Assembly: GCF_001547935.1 (NCBI RefSeq)
Contig: NZ_AP014636.1
Location: 558,001-622,000, forward strand
Direction of reading: 5' to 3'
Length of the DNA stretch: 64,000 nucleotides
DNA from: Vibrio tritonius
GTDB taxonomy: Bacteria; Pseudomonadota; Gammaproteobacteria; Enterobacterales; Vibrionaceae
A program made the translations under genes and the position numbers. Shown here piece by piece: positions 1 through 9,776 of the stretch. The notes beneath the pieces were generated by a model. The model had not been told where the DNA came from, made no database searches, and saw nothing but the letters and a program-made list of their open reading frames with translations. How positions within the stretch are numbered: the first letter of the stretch is position 1; each line of letters opens with the position of its first letter.

Positions 1-180
1 ATTTATTTATGCATTCACACAAAGTGCAAATAATGGTTCCGATAAATATTTAAGGTAATAGAGCCCCATGAGTTTTAAACTCACCATAACAAAGCCAAAA
101 CAAGTTTTGTTGTGATTTTGCTAATATTTTAATCTATCCCTTGGAGTGGAATTGCCACTGTGAAATAGTATTCATTTAAT

Positions 181-199
181 TATGAAATGACGTTTTGTT
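181..199. promoter_or_regulatory. KdgR-like operator, left edge
   Basis: TATGAAATGACGTTTTGTT matches 14 of the 16 specified positions of the enterobacterial KdgR consensus (AATRAAAYNNNRTTTYATT). Its position relative to the conserved block at 385-439 is close to that of the box at 3784-3802 relative to its own block. This suggests control of a pectin-catabolism gene lying off the left edge. Confidence 0.5.
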
Positions 200-384
200 T
201 TATTTTGATTCTAGGTTTATGAATTGGTTTTACAATCGTAATGATGAGATATTGTGAAGTTAGATACGTTATTGATATTGATTGGATAAAAAATAAGATC
301 TTAATCACTGGAGTAGCGGGTAATTTGTTTTTTGTAAAGTAATGTCAATGATTTTTTGTGACAAGTCTGTCTATTTTAATTAAC

Positions 385-439
385 GGAAATAACTTGATAG
401 TGTAGTGTGAAGCTAATTCAAGTTAATTTTAACTAAATA
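385..439. repeat. Duplicated porin-upstream block, copy 1
   Basis: About 48 of 55 bases are identical, without gaps, to 3978-4032; homology extends weakly left to a shared TTTTTGTGACAA near 353-365 that resembles a CRP half-site. Duplication of a promoter region together with a porin gene would explain it. Confidence 0.7.
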
Positions 440-550
440 AGATAACTGCGCAGTACATTACCATAAAATCAAGATAACTGAGCTTTACATCTAGCATTAT
501 CCTTTCGTGGTTAAGGTTAGGTTAAATTTCTTATTTAACAAGGATGGCAT

Positions 551-567
551 TTAACGAGGACACTCAC
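551..567 (-). repeat. REP-like repeat flanking RAYT, left
   Basis: TTAACGAGGACACTCAC is the inverse complement of the GTGAGTGTCCTCGTTAA units at 59942 and 63287. Together with the opposite-orientation copies at 1828-2045 it brackets the RAYT gene. Confidence 0.65.
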
Positions 568-723
568 TCTTCAAAGAACGGATCAAGTAATCATTAGAGA
601 CGGGTAGATTTGCTTATACTTTGCCCGATTTGGTTTGTTCTAACCAATCAACGGAGAGCAAATTCGATTTGTTTTTTGTGGTGAATTGTGAGGGAGTTGA
701 GCTATATAAGATTAGTTCGAGAC

Positions 724-1686
724 TTACGCAATATGCAGACCAACCATCCGCTTCTTATTTAGCTCGGTTTTAGCGTGGTGTAAACGTGCTGTAGTTCCAA
801 TCCAAACTCGAGGCTTTTTCTCTAGCTTTGTACAAAGTGCCAAACAGTCAGTTTGGTCTAACGAGAGCCTGGTCAGTATACTCGGTTGAGCATTGTTGAT
901 ATAGCCAGGCTTATCTGGCCTTATTTGTCGGCCAAGCCAATCAACTAGTTCAAGGTAATCACTGAGTCTAAAGGGGATCCCTTGAGTCTTATCTTGATGC
1001 TCGTAGCCCATGAAATTGGCGAGCGATGGTGTGGTGATTTTTCCTTTCTCTAAACTCGTGAGTCTCGCTTTAATTGAGGTAAAGTCTGACTGCTCTGGTG
1101 TGTCGGCTATTTTGGCTCGAATTGGGTTTAAATCGACATACGCCATCGCTGCCAGCAAGGCTTTGTCATCGAGTAGTGCTTGTGATTTGAATCGTCCTTC
1201 CCAAAAACGTCCAGTACATTGATCCTCTTTATTGGCTTGAACGGCAATGCCATAATTAAGTTCTCTCATAAACCAACTGAGCGAATAAAGTCGCTCTCGC
1301 CACTCGTTAATAAATTGATTGCACGCTTCTTTTTCTGTGTCCGATTTTATCTCTCCCGCTAACCAACGTTGAATAATCAGTGGCAACTGGTGCTCCGCGT
1401 GCCAGCGTTCAACCACTTCCAAGTCAGATAAAGCAAGAGCGCTCTCTTTATCAATACGAACAACGAGATGGTAGTGATTACTCATCACTGCATAAGAGCA
1501 GATTTGAATTAGATAAACAGAGGCGAGAGAAAGAATGCGTTGCTCAATCCAATCTCGGCGATGCTCGTAAGATTTTCCGGTAAGACTATCAACACCACAT
1601 AAATAGGTCCGACGCACACAGCGAGACACGCAGTGATAATAAGGCGTGATGTCTGGGCAAATCAGCTGTGAGCGAGCAGTGGTCAT
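724..1686 (-). CDS. REP-associated tyrosine transposase (RAYT, Y1 family)
   Basis: A 320-residue Y1-type HUH transposase of the IS200-like/REP-associated class, which processes single-stranded REP sequences rather than moving as a classical IS. Visible motifs are the N-terminal YYHCVSR strand, the HUH-type metal-binding MSNHYHLVVRI, and a helix with a candidate catalytic tyrosine in AAMAYVDLNPIRAK. The frame stays open upstream, but the ATG at 1684-1686 begins the typical MTTARSQLICPDITPYY N-terminus, so the longer 383-residue form is not used. The gene is bracketed by inverted copies of a GTGTGTGTCCTCGTTA-type repeat (551-567 and 1828-2045). The same repeat recurs near 57.9, 59.9 and 63 kb, so it is probably this enzyme's REP substrate. 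It appears intact. Confidence 0.85.
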   Translation of the reverse strand: MTTARSQLICPDITPYYHCVSRCVRRTYLCGVDSLTGKSYEHRRDWIEQRILSLASVYLIQICSYAVMSNHYHLVVRIDKESALALSDLEVVERWHAEHQLPLIIQRWLAGEIKSDTEKEACNQFINEWRERLYSLSWFMRELNYGIAVQANKEDQCTGRFWEGRFKSQALLDDKALLAAMAYVDLNPIRAKIADTPEQSDFTSIKARLTSLEKGKITTPSLANFMGYEHQDKTQGIPFRLSDYLELVDWLGRQIRPDKPGYINNAQPSILTRLSLDQTDCLALCTKLEKKPRVWIGTTARLHHAKTELNKKRMVGLHIA

Positions 1687-2043
1687 GCGTTGTGAGTCCA
1701 AGAAAATAGAGAGCCTTAGCGTGACGATTAACTGAAATGAGTAAAAGAGAGAGCAAGTGATTACTGGAGACACTTCAAAGAATGATTGAGGATGTTTTGC
1801 ATGGCTTAAACCAAAATGTGAATTGAATAACGGTGTGTGTCCCCGTTGTGATTTCTTACTAAAAACAGCAAACAAAAGAGTGAGTACGAAATTTTTGTAA
1901 CCACTCCTTTGCGTTCACTGCACAACATCTCCGTTATTTTGCTCTTGTTGAGCAACATTTGGAAAGAGGAATTGGGGTGTGTGTCCTCGTTATTAAGCGT
2001 GTGTCCTCGTTATTAGGGTGTGTGTCCTCGTTATTACTCGTTA
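1687..2043. other. Gene-free gap upstream of the RAYT gene
   Basis: This gap between the RAYT start and the end of the downstream porin holds one diverged REP-like unit (1828-1847, with GTGTGTGTCCCCGTT) and a tandem array at its right end. No other gene is visible. Confidence 0.6.
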
Positions 2044-2045
2044 TT
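1974..2045 (+). repeat. Tandem array of three REP-like units
   Basis: Three head-to-tail copies of GTGTGTCCTCGTTATT with short spacers end exactly at the stop codon of the downstream porin. Orientation is opposite to the copy at 551-567. They sit where a terminator for the porin operon would be expected. Confidence 0.75.
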
Positions 2046-2793
2046 AAAAATAGAAATTAAATCCTGCGGTGACTTTGGCTTCGCGATGATCGCTGTCCGT
2101 TGCTACTGCGGTGTCATCAACCCCTAAATAAGGTTGCCAATCGCGATTGACGCGGTAGTAAATAAAGGCGCTTTGTTCGTAATTGGATTGTTTGTTATCG
2201 AACAAGGTGTAGTCGGCATCTTGATATTGCGCGGTGTAGGCCAGTGTGATCGATTTAGATAGCTGGTAATTGGCGCCGATTTTGTACACTTGTCGACGAT
2301 TGTTATCGGCAGAGGTATATCCTTTTTTGTGAGAGTATTTACGCCATTCGTATTGATAGCCAGTCCATAGATAAAGGTCGTCATTGAGGTCGTATCGCAG
2401 AGCTAAGCCAGGTATATAACGTGAGCCACTATCGCCGTTGTCCCCGATTTCACCACTGAAATCGTAGTCATCGCCTGCGCCAGTGTAAAATTTCAAGCGG
2501 ATACTTGGGATAAGAGAGAGTGAATCGTTGATTTGATAGCGATAACTGGTATCAAAATATTCACTGTAGTTGGTTGGGTCGTCCAAACTGTCGCGCTTTT
2601 TATTGATAAGGTTGGCTGCAATTTCAAAGCGTAAGCCATTATCGAATTGATAAGCTAAAGACACTTTGTCGCTATTAAAACGATTTTCTGTACGATAGTT
2701 ATGTTCATATGAGATATAACTGGTGTCTGCCATTGAGGTGATGGGTAATAATGCAACTGCCGCAACTGGCAAAAGATATAGATAAGATTTCAT
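2044..2793 (-). CDS. KdgM-family oligogalacturonate porin
   Basis: A 249-residue outer-membrane protein with a signal peptide (MKSYLYLLPVAAVALLPITSMA, cleavage around residue 22) followed by alternating short strands. It starts with the family-typical SYISYEHNYRTENR and ends in NFYF, the aromatic C-terminal strand needed for BamA insertion. KdgM porins are small monomeric barrels that pass acidic oligosaccharides such as oligogalacturonates. It lies 13 bp behind a second member and is probably co-transcribed with it. The substrate is inferred from family and from KduI at the other end of the window; alginate oligosaccharides are possible, since Vibrio KdgM relatives also take these. Confidence 0.85.
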   Translation of the reverse strand: MKSYLYLLPVAAVALLPITSMADTSYISYEHNYRTENRFNSDKVSLAYQFDNGLRFEIAANLINKKRDSLDDPTNYSEYFDTSYRYQINDSLSLIPSIRLKFYTGAGDDYDFSGEIGDNGDSGSRYIPGLALRYDLNDDLYLWTGYQYEWRKYSHKKGYTSADNNRRQVYKIGANYQLSKSITLAYTAQYQDADYTLFDNKQSNYEQSAFIYYRVNRDWQPYLGVDDTAVATDSDHREAKVTAGFNFYF

Positions 2794-2806
2794 ATTTGAT
2801 TCCTCG

Positions 2807-3631
2807 TTAGAAATACCAGTTAAAGCCTAATTTAAGGGCCGCTTGTTCCTTGTTGGATGTACTAGAAACAGATTTCTGATCGATTTCAAAATAGGGGATT
2901 ACGGTCTTTATACCCTGATATTGTATTTTGAACTTGCTATACAAATACCCTTTTTTATTATTGAACTGAGCGTAATCAAGAGATGTGCATCCGTCTGAGT
3001 TACAAGATTTCGGGCTGTTGGTATAATCTGAGTAGTCGTAAAGAAGGATATACTGCAGTGTCCAGTTTTCGATGCCTCGATAAGATATTCCCGATTCCAG
3101 TCGGTGAGTGCCAATATTACCTTTTGCTAGATAGGTAACCGGTGTTGATGTTCCACCTATATCTACATTGGTTGTTTTATAACTATCGGTGCTCGCATAA
3201 TCTCTAAATTGGTACCGGTAACGAAAATAAGTATTCCATTCTGGAGTCAGCTTGTAAGAGATCTTTGCGCCACCTAAATATTGAAGGCTATCGCTTTGAA
3301 AATCGATTTCAAACTGTGGTGTTAAACTGGCTTTCTTATTCAATTTGTAGGTTTTAGACAAAACGAAGCCCGCACTACCGCCATAATAGTTTTGGTATGC
3401 AGAATCAATGGCTTTTGGGTACATGCCAAATTTCACTTCAAAGCCCCACCGGTCTGGCGTTTTGTGTACTAATTTGATCGAATCGCCGTGGGAGCGCTTT
3501 TCTGTTTTATAGTTGTGTTCATACTGCAAGTAAGTTTTACCTTTTACGGTATCATCGACAACGTCTGTAGCGTACGCTTGGACTGATGTTAAGACCAATA
3601 AACTGGCAGCACTCATAATTTTGAATTTCAT
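2807..3631 (-). CDS. KdgM-family porin (first gene of pair)
   Basis: A 274-residue porin with a signal peptide ending near AYA (residues 20-22), the family start YLQYEHNYKTEKRSHGDS, and a C-terminal NWYF. It is clearly paralogous to the downstream 249-residue porin but well diverged. A two-cysteine loop (CNSDGC, roughly residue 210) is absent from its partner and may form an extracellular disulfide-closed loop. A KdgR-like box lies about 150 bp upstream (3784-3802). The pair is likely induced by pectin breakdown products. Confidence 0.85.
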   Translation of the reverse strand: MKFKIMSAASLLVLTSVQAYATDVVDDTVKGKTYLQYEHNYKTEKRSHGDSIKLVHKTPDRWGFEVKFGMYPKAIDSAYQNYYGGSAGFVLSKTYKLNKKASLTPQFEIDFQSDSLQYLGGAKISYKLTPEWNTYFRYRYQFRDYASTDSYKTTNVDIGGTSTPVTYLAKGNIGTHRLESGISYRGIENWTLQYILLYDYSDYTNSPKSCNSDGCTSLDYAQFNNKKGYLYSKFKIQYQGIKTVIPYFEIDQKSVSSTSNKEQAALKLGFNWYF

Positions 3632-3783
3632 ATAATCTCCAGTTGAATGTTATGTTTTCGATATGGTGACTGGGTGAGCTTATCTTTCTAACTTCCTAAT
3701 TTTTAAATAAGTTACTTTATTTATCTGACCTTTCAGTTGGTTTTGTTATTGGTTGTTTAAATATAAAACAACAAATCGTTATA

Positions 3784-3802
3784 ATTAAAATAATGTTTTA
3801 AT
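3784..3802. promoter_or_regulatory. KdgR-like operator upstream of KdgM porins
   Basis: ATTAAAATAATGTTTTAAT matches 14 of 16 specified positions of the KdgR consensus and is nearly self-complementary. It lies about 150 bp upstream of the porin start. The region is AT-rich, so chance similarity cannot be excluded. Confidence 0.45.
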
Positions 3803-3977
3803 TTTATTTTATGTTTCATTGTTCAGCTTTCAATTATGTTTTTTTTGTAGTGTGATGTTTGGGGTGTTATTGTGCCTAATAGGGGGTAAAACAAGATCGA
3901 AATCACTTGAATTAGATTGATTTTGATCTTTGAAAAAAGAAACTATTTTTGTGACAAACATACCTGTTTCGATGATA

Positions 3978-4032
3978 GGAAGTAATTTGATTGTATGGTG
4001 TGAAGTTAATTCAAGTTAATTTTAATTAAATA
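3978..4032. repeat. Duplicated porin-upstream block, copy 2
   Basis: Gapless partner of 385-439 (about 48/55 identical), located 350-400 bp upstream of the first KdgM porin start. Confidence 0.7.
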
Positions 4033-4150
4033 GGTTAGTAGTGACTTGATTTTTACATTCCAAATAATGCCAAGACTATAAAAGCGAGGTTAATCTTGCT
4101 ATTTGCTGAGTTAAGAAATAGTTAACCCATAACTAAAACCAACAGCAATA

Positions 4151-5098
4151 TCAAAATACCATTTGTGCGATGGTTATCATTACTGGAATTGTCACAACCG
4201 ATAGCCCATTTGTTACTAATTGTGCTGTGGTACAAAAGGTTTGTCGCCCGTAAATGTCACCGATTACTGAATAGATGCTAAACATCGGCATCGCTGTGAT
4301 GATAACTAAGGCCAATTTTAAATCATGAGCTTGATCTGGGAGCAACAGCGTTAACATCGCAATCGCCATTAGTGGGTGGATAATCAATTTACCTAAGGTC
4401 ACCACTGTTAATTGGTCGCGGCGAGTATTGCGAATTTCAATAGCGGCAAGCGAGCCTCCGATCGCAAATAATGCTACGGCAACGGCTGAAGGGGCAAATA
4501 GGGCGAGGGTTTGATCAATAGCCTTTGGCAAAGTAATGTGCAGTACATTGCCCATGACTCCGATTAATATGGCAATCAATAATGGGTTTTTTACCACTTT
4601 AATTAACAGGGCTTTTAATTTTGTTTTCAGTGCATGCTGACTCTCTAACGCACCGTAGTCCATCAAGATAAAACAAATAGGCAGCACACACAGGTTTTCT
4701 ACCAACAGTGCCATGGCGAACGCATTCACGGGTGGGTTATCCATCAATTGCAGAATAATCGGATAGCCAATAAAAGAGCTGTTAGGGACGACCATGCCAG
4801 TGACTGCGACAGCCGCATCCAAACCTCTAAGTTTTAACCATTGACGTAGCCCTATCATTGCCACCACGGTAATCGCCACCGAACTGACCGCATAAGCGAG
4901 TAGATAACGCACATTAAGAATCGCCTGAATATCAATATGTAGTACGGTTTTGATAATGACAGCGGGCAACGCAATGTAGATAACATAACGTCCCATCTCT
5001 GACATTGAACGCTGCGACAGTAAGTTGACCTTGGCTGCGATATAGCCGACAAGCATGACCAGAAATATAGGCAAAATCACTGAAAAGACAGTCAACAT
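4151..5098 (-). CDS. AEC-family permease (auxin efflux carrier type)
   Basis: A 315-residue inner-membrane protein with about ten hydrophobic helices in two five-helix halves, as expected for the AEC family (PF03547). Bacterial members export or import small carboxylates such as malonate or malate. The family's conserved central break is seen in VVPNSSFIGYPII (around residues 109-121). The start at 5096-5098 is preferred over the longer 347-residue frame because an AAGGA ribosome-binding site precedes it and the extra N-terminal residues are unlike the family. It is divergent from nifH across about 315 bp. No evidence links it to nitrogen fixation beyond position. Confidence 0.8.
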   Translation of the reverse strand: MLTVFSVILPIFLVMLVGYIAAKVNLLSQRSMSEMGRYVIYIALPAVIIKTVLHIDIQAILNVRYLLAYAVSSVAITVVAMIGLRQWLKLRGLDAAVAVTGMVVPNSSFIGYPIILQLMDNPPVNAFAMALLVENLCVLPICFILMDYGALESQHALKTKLKALLIKVVKNPLLIAILIGVMGNVLHITLPKAIDQTLALFAPSAVAVALFAIGGSLAAIEIRNTRRDQLTVVTLGKLIIHPLMAIAMLTLLLPDQAHDLKLALVIITAMPMFSIYSVIGDIYGRQTFCTTAQLVTNGLSVVTIPVMITIAQMVF

Positions 5099-5269
5099 AG
5101 CAATCCTTAGCTGATAGGCGTTATGAAATAAAGCCAATGAAAAAGCATCAGCTTTAGTAAAGAAAGGGGAGCTGACGCACAGTATACCGCGCAATGTGTC
5201 AAGTTGCTTATTTTTGATGCTGCGAAATCTATAGGTGTTTTTGCGGCTAAAAACAAACGAACAATACCT

Positions 5270-5285
5270 TGTTACAAAACGGACA
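5270..5285 (+). promoter_or_regulatory. NifA upstream activator sequence for nifH
   Basis: TGT-TACAAAACGG-ACA is an exact TGT-N10-ACA NifA site, 73 bp before the -24 element. The distance is typical for enhancer-type activation. Confidence 0.8.
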
Positions 5286-5357
5286 TTGTTAGCTTATGAC
5301 AATAACAAGGAGATTGGGTTTTTGTTCAACGTATTGAAAAATATAGAATAAATAATC

Positions 5358-5372
5358 TGGTACGAATTTCGC
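5358..5372 (+). promoter_or_regulatory. Sigma-54 promoter of nifHDKTY
   Basis: TGGTACGAATTTCGC has the invariant GG and GC of the -24/-12 elements at the correct spacing and one departure (C for T) from the TTGC box. It lies 41 bp upstream of the nifH ATG. Confidence 0.85.
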
Positions 5373-5401
5373 CATACAAAGCCTGAGTCTAAACAAATTA
5401 A

Positions 5402-6292
<891 letters not shown>

Positions 6293-6333
6293 ATATGGAG
6301 CGTGGTAGTGCATTCAATAACAAGGAATTCATT

Positions 6334-7812
6334 ATGGATATGAATAAAGAGCAAATGCAGTCGTTAGTCGATGAAGTGTTGGAAGTTTATCCTGAGGTTG
6401 CCAAGGCGGAACGTGCCAAACACATTGTCGTCAACGATGCTAGCCAAGACAGCAGTAAATGCATCAGCTCCAACCGCAAAGCGACACCTGGGGTAATGAC
6501 TATTCGTGGTTGTGCTTATGCGGGCTCAAAAGGGGTGGTGTGGGGACCTGTGAAAGATATGATTCACATCTCCCATGGCCCTGTCGGTTGTGGTCAATAT
6601 TCACGAGCTGGACGTCGTAACTACTACGTCGGGACCACAGGGGTTGATAGCTTTGGTACGATCGATTTTACCACTGACTTTCAAGAACGCGACATCGTGT
6701 TTGGTGGGGATAAAAAACTCTCTGCTGCGATTGATGAAATTGAAGCGTTATTTCCTTTATCTAAAGGGATTTCAGTCCAATCGGAATGTCCGGTGGGTTT
6801 GATTGGGGATGACATCGAAGCGGTAGCGAAAACTAAAAGTGCGGAGCTAGGCAAAAAAATTGTCCCGGTGCGCTGTGAAGGTTTCCGTGGGGTTTCTCAA
6901 TCATTAGGCCACCACATTGCCAACGATACCATTCGTGATTACGTGCTTAATGATTCCGACGAAAAAGAGTTTGAAACCACAGATTATGATGTCGCCATCA
7001 TTGGTGACTACAACATCGGTGGTGATGCTTGGTCTTCTCGTATCATTCTTGAAGATATGGGATTACGTGTTGTGGCTCAGTGGTCTGGTGACGGTACGCT
7101 GCCTGAAATGGAAAACACACCAAAAGTGAAATTGAATCTGGTGCATTGCTACCGTTCAATGAACTACATCGTGCGTTATATGGAAGAAAAACACGGTATT
7201 CCATGGGTGGAGTACAACCTGTTTGGTCCAACCAAAATTGCAGAGTCTATGCGCAAAATTGCAGCGTTCTTCGATGAAAAGATCCAAAAGCAGACCGAAG
7301 AAGTGATTGCTCGTTATACCGAACAATGGAACACGGTAATTGAAAAATACCGTCCACGTTTGGAAGGTAAAAAAGTGATGCTGTATGTCGGTGGTTTACG
7401 TCCTCGTCACGTCATTGGCGCATATGAAGATCTGGGTATGGATATTGTGGGTGCCGGTTATGAATTCGCGCACAACGATGACTATGTCAAAACCACACCC
7501 GTGATGAAAGACGCGGCGCTTATCTTCGATGATGCAGCTACTTACGAGCTGGAAGAGTTTGTCAAAGCCCTCAAACCAGACTTGATTGGTTCTGGGGTGA
7601 AAGAGAAATACGTGTTCCACAAGATGGGCTACCCCTTCCGCCAAATGCACAGTTGGGACTATTCCGGTCCTTATCATGGTGTGGATGGCTTCGCTATTTT
7701 TGCTCGCGACATGGATATGACGTTGAACAACCCTTGCTGGGCAAAAATGAAGGCACCTTGGGAAGAGCCTTCAGAGGTGAAAAGTGAAGAGAGCTTGGCT
7801 AAGTCTGCATAA
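6334..7812 (+). CDS. nifD: Nitrogenase MoFe protein alpha chain NifD
   Basis: The 492-residue alpha subunit of dinitrogenase. P-cluster ligands are Cys60, Cys86 and Cys152. The FeMo-cofactor is held by Cys272 (HCYRSMNYI) and His439 ([12 protein letters not shown]), with Gln189 and His193 of SQSLGHH lining the cofactor. The set matches molybdenum nitrogenase rather than VnfD or AnfD. The ATG at 6334 has AAGGA seven bases upstream; the frame opens 13 codons earlier without a ribosome-binding site. It follows nifH after 41 bp. Confidence 0.98.
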   Translation: MDMNKEQMQSLVDEVLEVYPEVAKAERAKHIVVNDASQDSSKCISSNRKATPGVMTIRGCAYAGSKGVVWGPVKDMIHISHGPVGCGQYSRAGRRNYYVGTTGVDSFGTIDFTTDFQERDIVFGGDKKLSAAIDEIEALFPLSKGISVQSECPVGLIGDDIEAVAKTKSAELGKKIVPVRCEGFRGVSQSLGHHIANDTIRDYVLNDSDEKEFETTDYDVAIIGDYNIGGDAWSSRIILEDMGLRVVAQWSGDGTLPEMENTPKVKLNLVHCYRSMNYIVRYMEEKHGIPWVEYNLFGPTKIAESMRKIAAFFDEKIQKQTEEVIARYTEQWNTVIEKYRPRLEGKKVMLYVGGLRPRHVIGAYEDLGMDIVGAGYEFAHNDDYVKTTPVMKDAALIFDDAATYELEEFVKALKPDLIGSGVKEKYVFHKMGYPFRQMHSWDYSGPYHGVDGFAIFARDMDMTLNNPCWAKMKAPWEEPSEVKSEESLAKSA

Positions 7813-7889
7813 CGCCCGATTGGAAAGGAATTTCAATCGTTTAACCGAACCGGAGTCCACAGATTAGTGGCACGGTAGGAGAGAATTTT

Positions 7890-9458
7890 ATGACTCAAAA
7901 TGTTGAAGATATCAAAACAGGTTACCAGTTGTTTCAACAACCTGAATATCAGGACTTGATACACAGCAAACGCGGCGAATTTGAGCAGGCAGTTGATGCA
8001 GCCAAAGTGAAAGAAGTGTTTGAGTGGACCACAACGGAAGAATATCAAGAGATTAACTTCAATCGTAAACACATTACGATTGATCCGGCCAAAGCGTGTC
8101 AGCCTTTAGGTGCCGTGCTTTGTGCGCTTGGGTTTGAAAAAACCCTACCTTATGTCCACGGCTCACAGGGATGTGTTGCCTATTTCCGTACTTACTTTAA
8201 CCGCCATTTCAAAGAGCCTGTTGCTTGCGTATCCGACTCTATGACGGAAGATGCAGCGGTGTTTGGTGGGCAAGAGAACATGTCACAAGGGTTGGAAAAC
8301 GCCTTTGCTCTGTATAAACCAGAAGCGATTGCCGTCTCTACCACCTGTATGGCAGAAGTTATTGGTGATGACCTAAACGCGTTTATTAATAACGCCAAAG
8401 CAGGTGGTCATTTACCTGACTCAGTGCCAACCCCGAATGCGCATACGCCAAGTTTTGTTGGTAGTCACACTACAGGTTGGGACAACATGTTTGAAGGAAT
8501 TTTGCGCTACTTCACCATCAACAAAGAGGGTTATGAACCCGGTAGCAGCAATAAGATCAACATTGTCCCCGGTTTTGAAACTTACTTGGGTAACTATCGC
8601 GTTATTCAGCGCATGCTCGATGAGATGGGCGTGGAATACAACTATCTGTGCGACCCATCCGAAGTGCTTGATACCCCTGCCGACGGTGAGTTTCGGATGT
8701 ATGCAGGGGGAACTTCGTATGACAAAGTTCGCGAGGCGCCTAATGCAAAAGCGACGCTGTTATTGCAGGAAACACAACTGGCGAAAACCAAGAAATTTAT
8801 TGATACGACATGGCATCAAGATGTACCGAAATTGTCGATACCAATGGGTCTTGAATGGACCGATAACTTCCTGATGAAAGTCTCTGAGTTAAGCGGTAAA
8901 CCTATTCCACAATCACTCTCCACTGAGCGCGGGCGTTTGGTCGATATGATGACCGACTCCCACACATGGCTCCATGGTGTGACGGTGTCACTTTATGGCG
9001 ATCCAGATTATCTATTGGGTATGTGTAAATTCCTCACTGAATTAGGCTGTGAAATTAAGCACGTTCTGTGTAACAACGGCGCTAAACGTTGGCGTAAACA
9101 GATGGAAGCGCAATTGGCTGAAACGCCTTACGGTGAAAAAGCCAAAGTGTATACCGGCAATGACCTATGGCATCTGCGCTCGCTGATGTTTACCGATAAG
9201 CCTGACCTGCTGATTGGTAACTCTTATGGCAAATTTATTCAACGCGATACCAAAGCCAAAGGTGAAGAATTTGAAGTGCCATTAGTGCGCATCGGCTTCC
9301 CAATCTTTGACCGTCACCATCTACATCGTCACACCACTTTGGGTTATGAAGGGGCGATGTACATTTTAACTACGTTAGTGAATGCGGTATTGGAGCAAAT
9401 TGATAAAGAAACCATGGTATTAGGCAAAACTGACCTTGGCTTTGATTTGGTACGTTAA
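7890..9458 (+). CDS. nifK: Nitrogenase MoFe protein beta chain NifK
   Basis: The 522-residue beta subunit, completing the alpha2-beta2 MoFe protein. P-cluster ligands are visible at Cys70, Cys95 and Cys153 (STTCMAEVIGDD), at the numbers known from well-studied NifK proteins. The N-terminal extension characteristic of molybdenum NifK is present. It lies 77 bp after nifD with a purine-rich ribosome-binding site (TAGGAGAG). All essential residues are present. Confidence 0.98.
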   Translation: MTQNVEDIKTGYQLFQQPEYQDLIHSKRGEFEQAVDAAKVKEVFEWTTTEEYQEINFNRKHITIDPAKACQPLGAVLCALGFEKTLPYVHGSQGCVAYFRTYFNRHFKEPVACVSDSMTEDAAVFGGQENMSQGLENAFALYKPEAIAVSTTCMAEVIGDDLNAFINNAKAGGHLPDSVPTPNAHTPSFVGSHTTGWDNMFEGILRYFTINKEGYEPGSSNKINIVPGFETYLGNYRVIQRMLDEMGVEYNYLCDPSEVLDTPADGEFRMYAGGTSYDKVREAPNAKATLLLQETQLAKTKKFIDTTWHQDVPKLSIPMGLEWTDNFLMKVSELSGKPIPQSLSTERGRLVDMMTDSHTWLHGVTVSLYGDPDYLLGMCKFLTELGCEIKHVLCNNGAKRWRKQMEAQLAETPYGEKAKVYTGNDLWHLRSLMFTDKPDLLIGNSYGKFIQRDTKAKGEEFEVPLVRIGFPIFDRHHLHRHTTLGYEGAMYILTTLVNAVLEQIDKETMVLGKTDLGFDLVR

Positions 9459-9490
9459 CCCCTAAAAGGTCGGCCTTGTGCTGACCTTAT

Positions 9491-9506
9491 TTTGGGCTTG
9501 CCCAAA
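9491..9506 (+). other. nifK-nifT intercistronic hairpins
   Basis: TTTGGGC-TT-GCCCAAA is a perfect seven-pair hairpin. It directly follows a second near-perfect stem, AAGGTCGGC/GCTGACCTT (9466-9488). Neither has a T-run. They may act as mRNA stabilising or attenuating structures that set nifHDK above nifTY. Confidence 0.5.
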
Positions 9507-9544
9507 GTAAGAATCACCCAGAAAGTACGACAAGGAAGAGCACT

Positions 9545-9763
9545 ATGGCGAATGTGATGATTCAATACAACGAAGGCAATGAACTGTGCCTTTATATTGC
9601 AAAAAAAGATTTGGAAGTGGCGATCACTACAATGGAATTTGATACCGATGAAAAGTGGGGCGGTGAGATCCACTTAGCGAGCGGTGCCATCTATCATATT
9701 GATCCGGTGGCGAAACCCAAGTTACCTATTTCGGTGCGGGCCAAGCGGCTACAAGCAGCGTAG
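9545..9763 (+). CDS. nifT: NifT/FixU family protein
   Basis: A 72-residue protein of the NifT family, found almost always just after nifK. It has no catalytic motif, and its role is unknown; mutants in studied diazotrophs have little phenotype. The family is recognised from the start MANVMIQYNEG, the central EEKWGG-like DEKWGGEIHLASG, and length. It is separated from nifK by two hairpins and from nifY by 13 bp. Confidence 0.9.
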   Translation: MANVMIQYNEGNELCLYIAKKDLEVAITTMEFDTDEKWGGEIHLASGAIYHIDPVAKPKLPISVRAKRLQAA

Positions 9764-9776
9764 CAAGGAGGAAAGA

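Larger units (their letters stand above)
1..723. other. AT-rich gene-free left edge
   Basis: No convincing reading frame is seen here. The stretch carries a KdgR-like box (181-199), a block homologous to the region upstream of the KdgM porins (385-439), and an inverted copy of the REP-like repeat (551-567). By analogy with the porin promoter, the likely role is the upstream region of a minus-strand gene beyond the left edge, perhaps another KdgM-type porin. That is inference. Confidence 0.5.
3632..4150. other. Porin promoter region
   Basis: This is the gene-free region between the first porin and the end of the AEC transporter gene. It contains a KdgR-like box (3784-3802), an inverted repeat GTTGTTT-N7-AAACAAC (3752-3772) of unknown role, and a block duplicated from the left edge (3978-4032). 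A TTTTTGTGACAA motif near 3946-3957 may be half of a CRP site. Confidence 0.55.

Noticed and set aside
1687..1875. 63-residue N-terminal extension of the RAYT protein
   Set aside because: The extension is unlike the family and crosses a REP-like unit; the ATG at 1686 begins the typical N-terminus.
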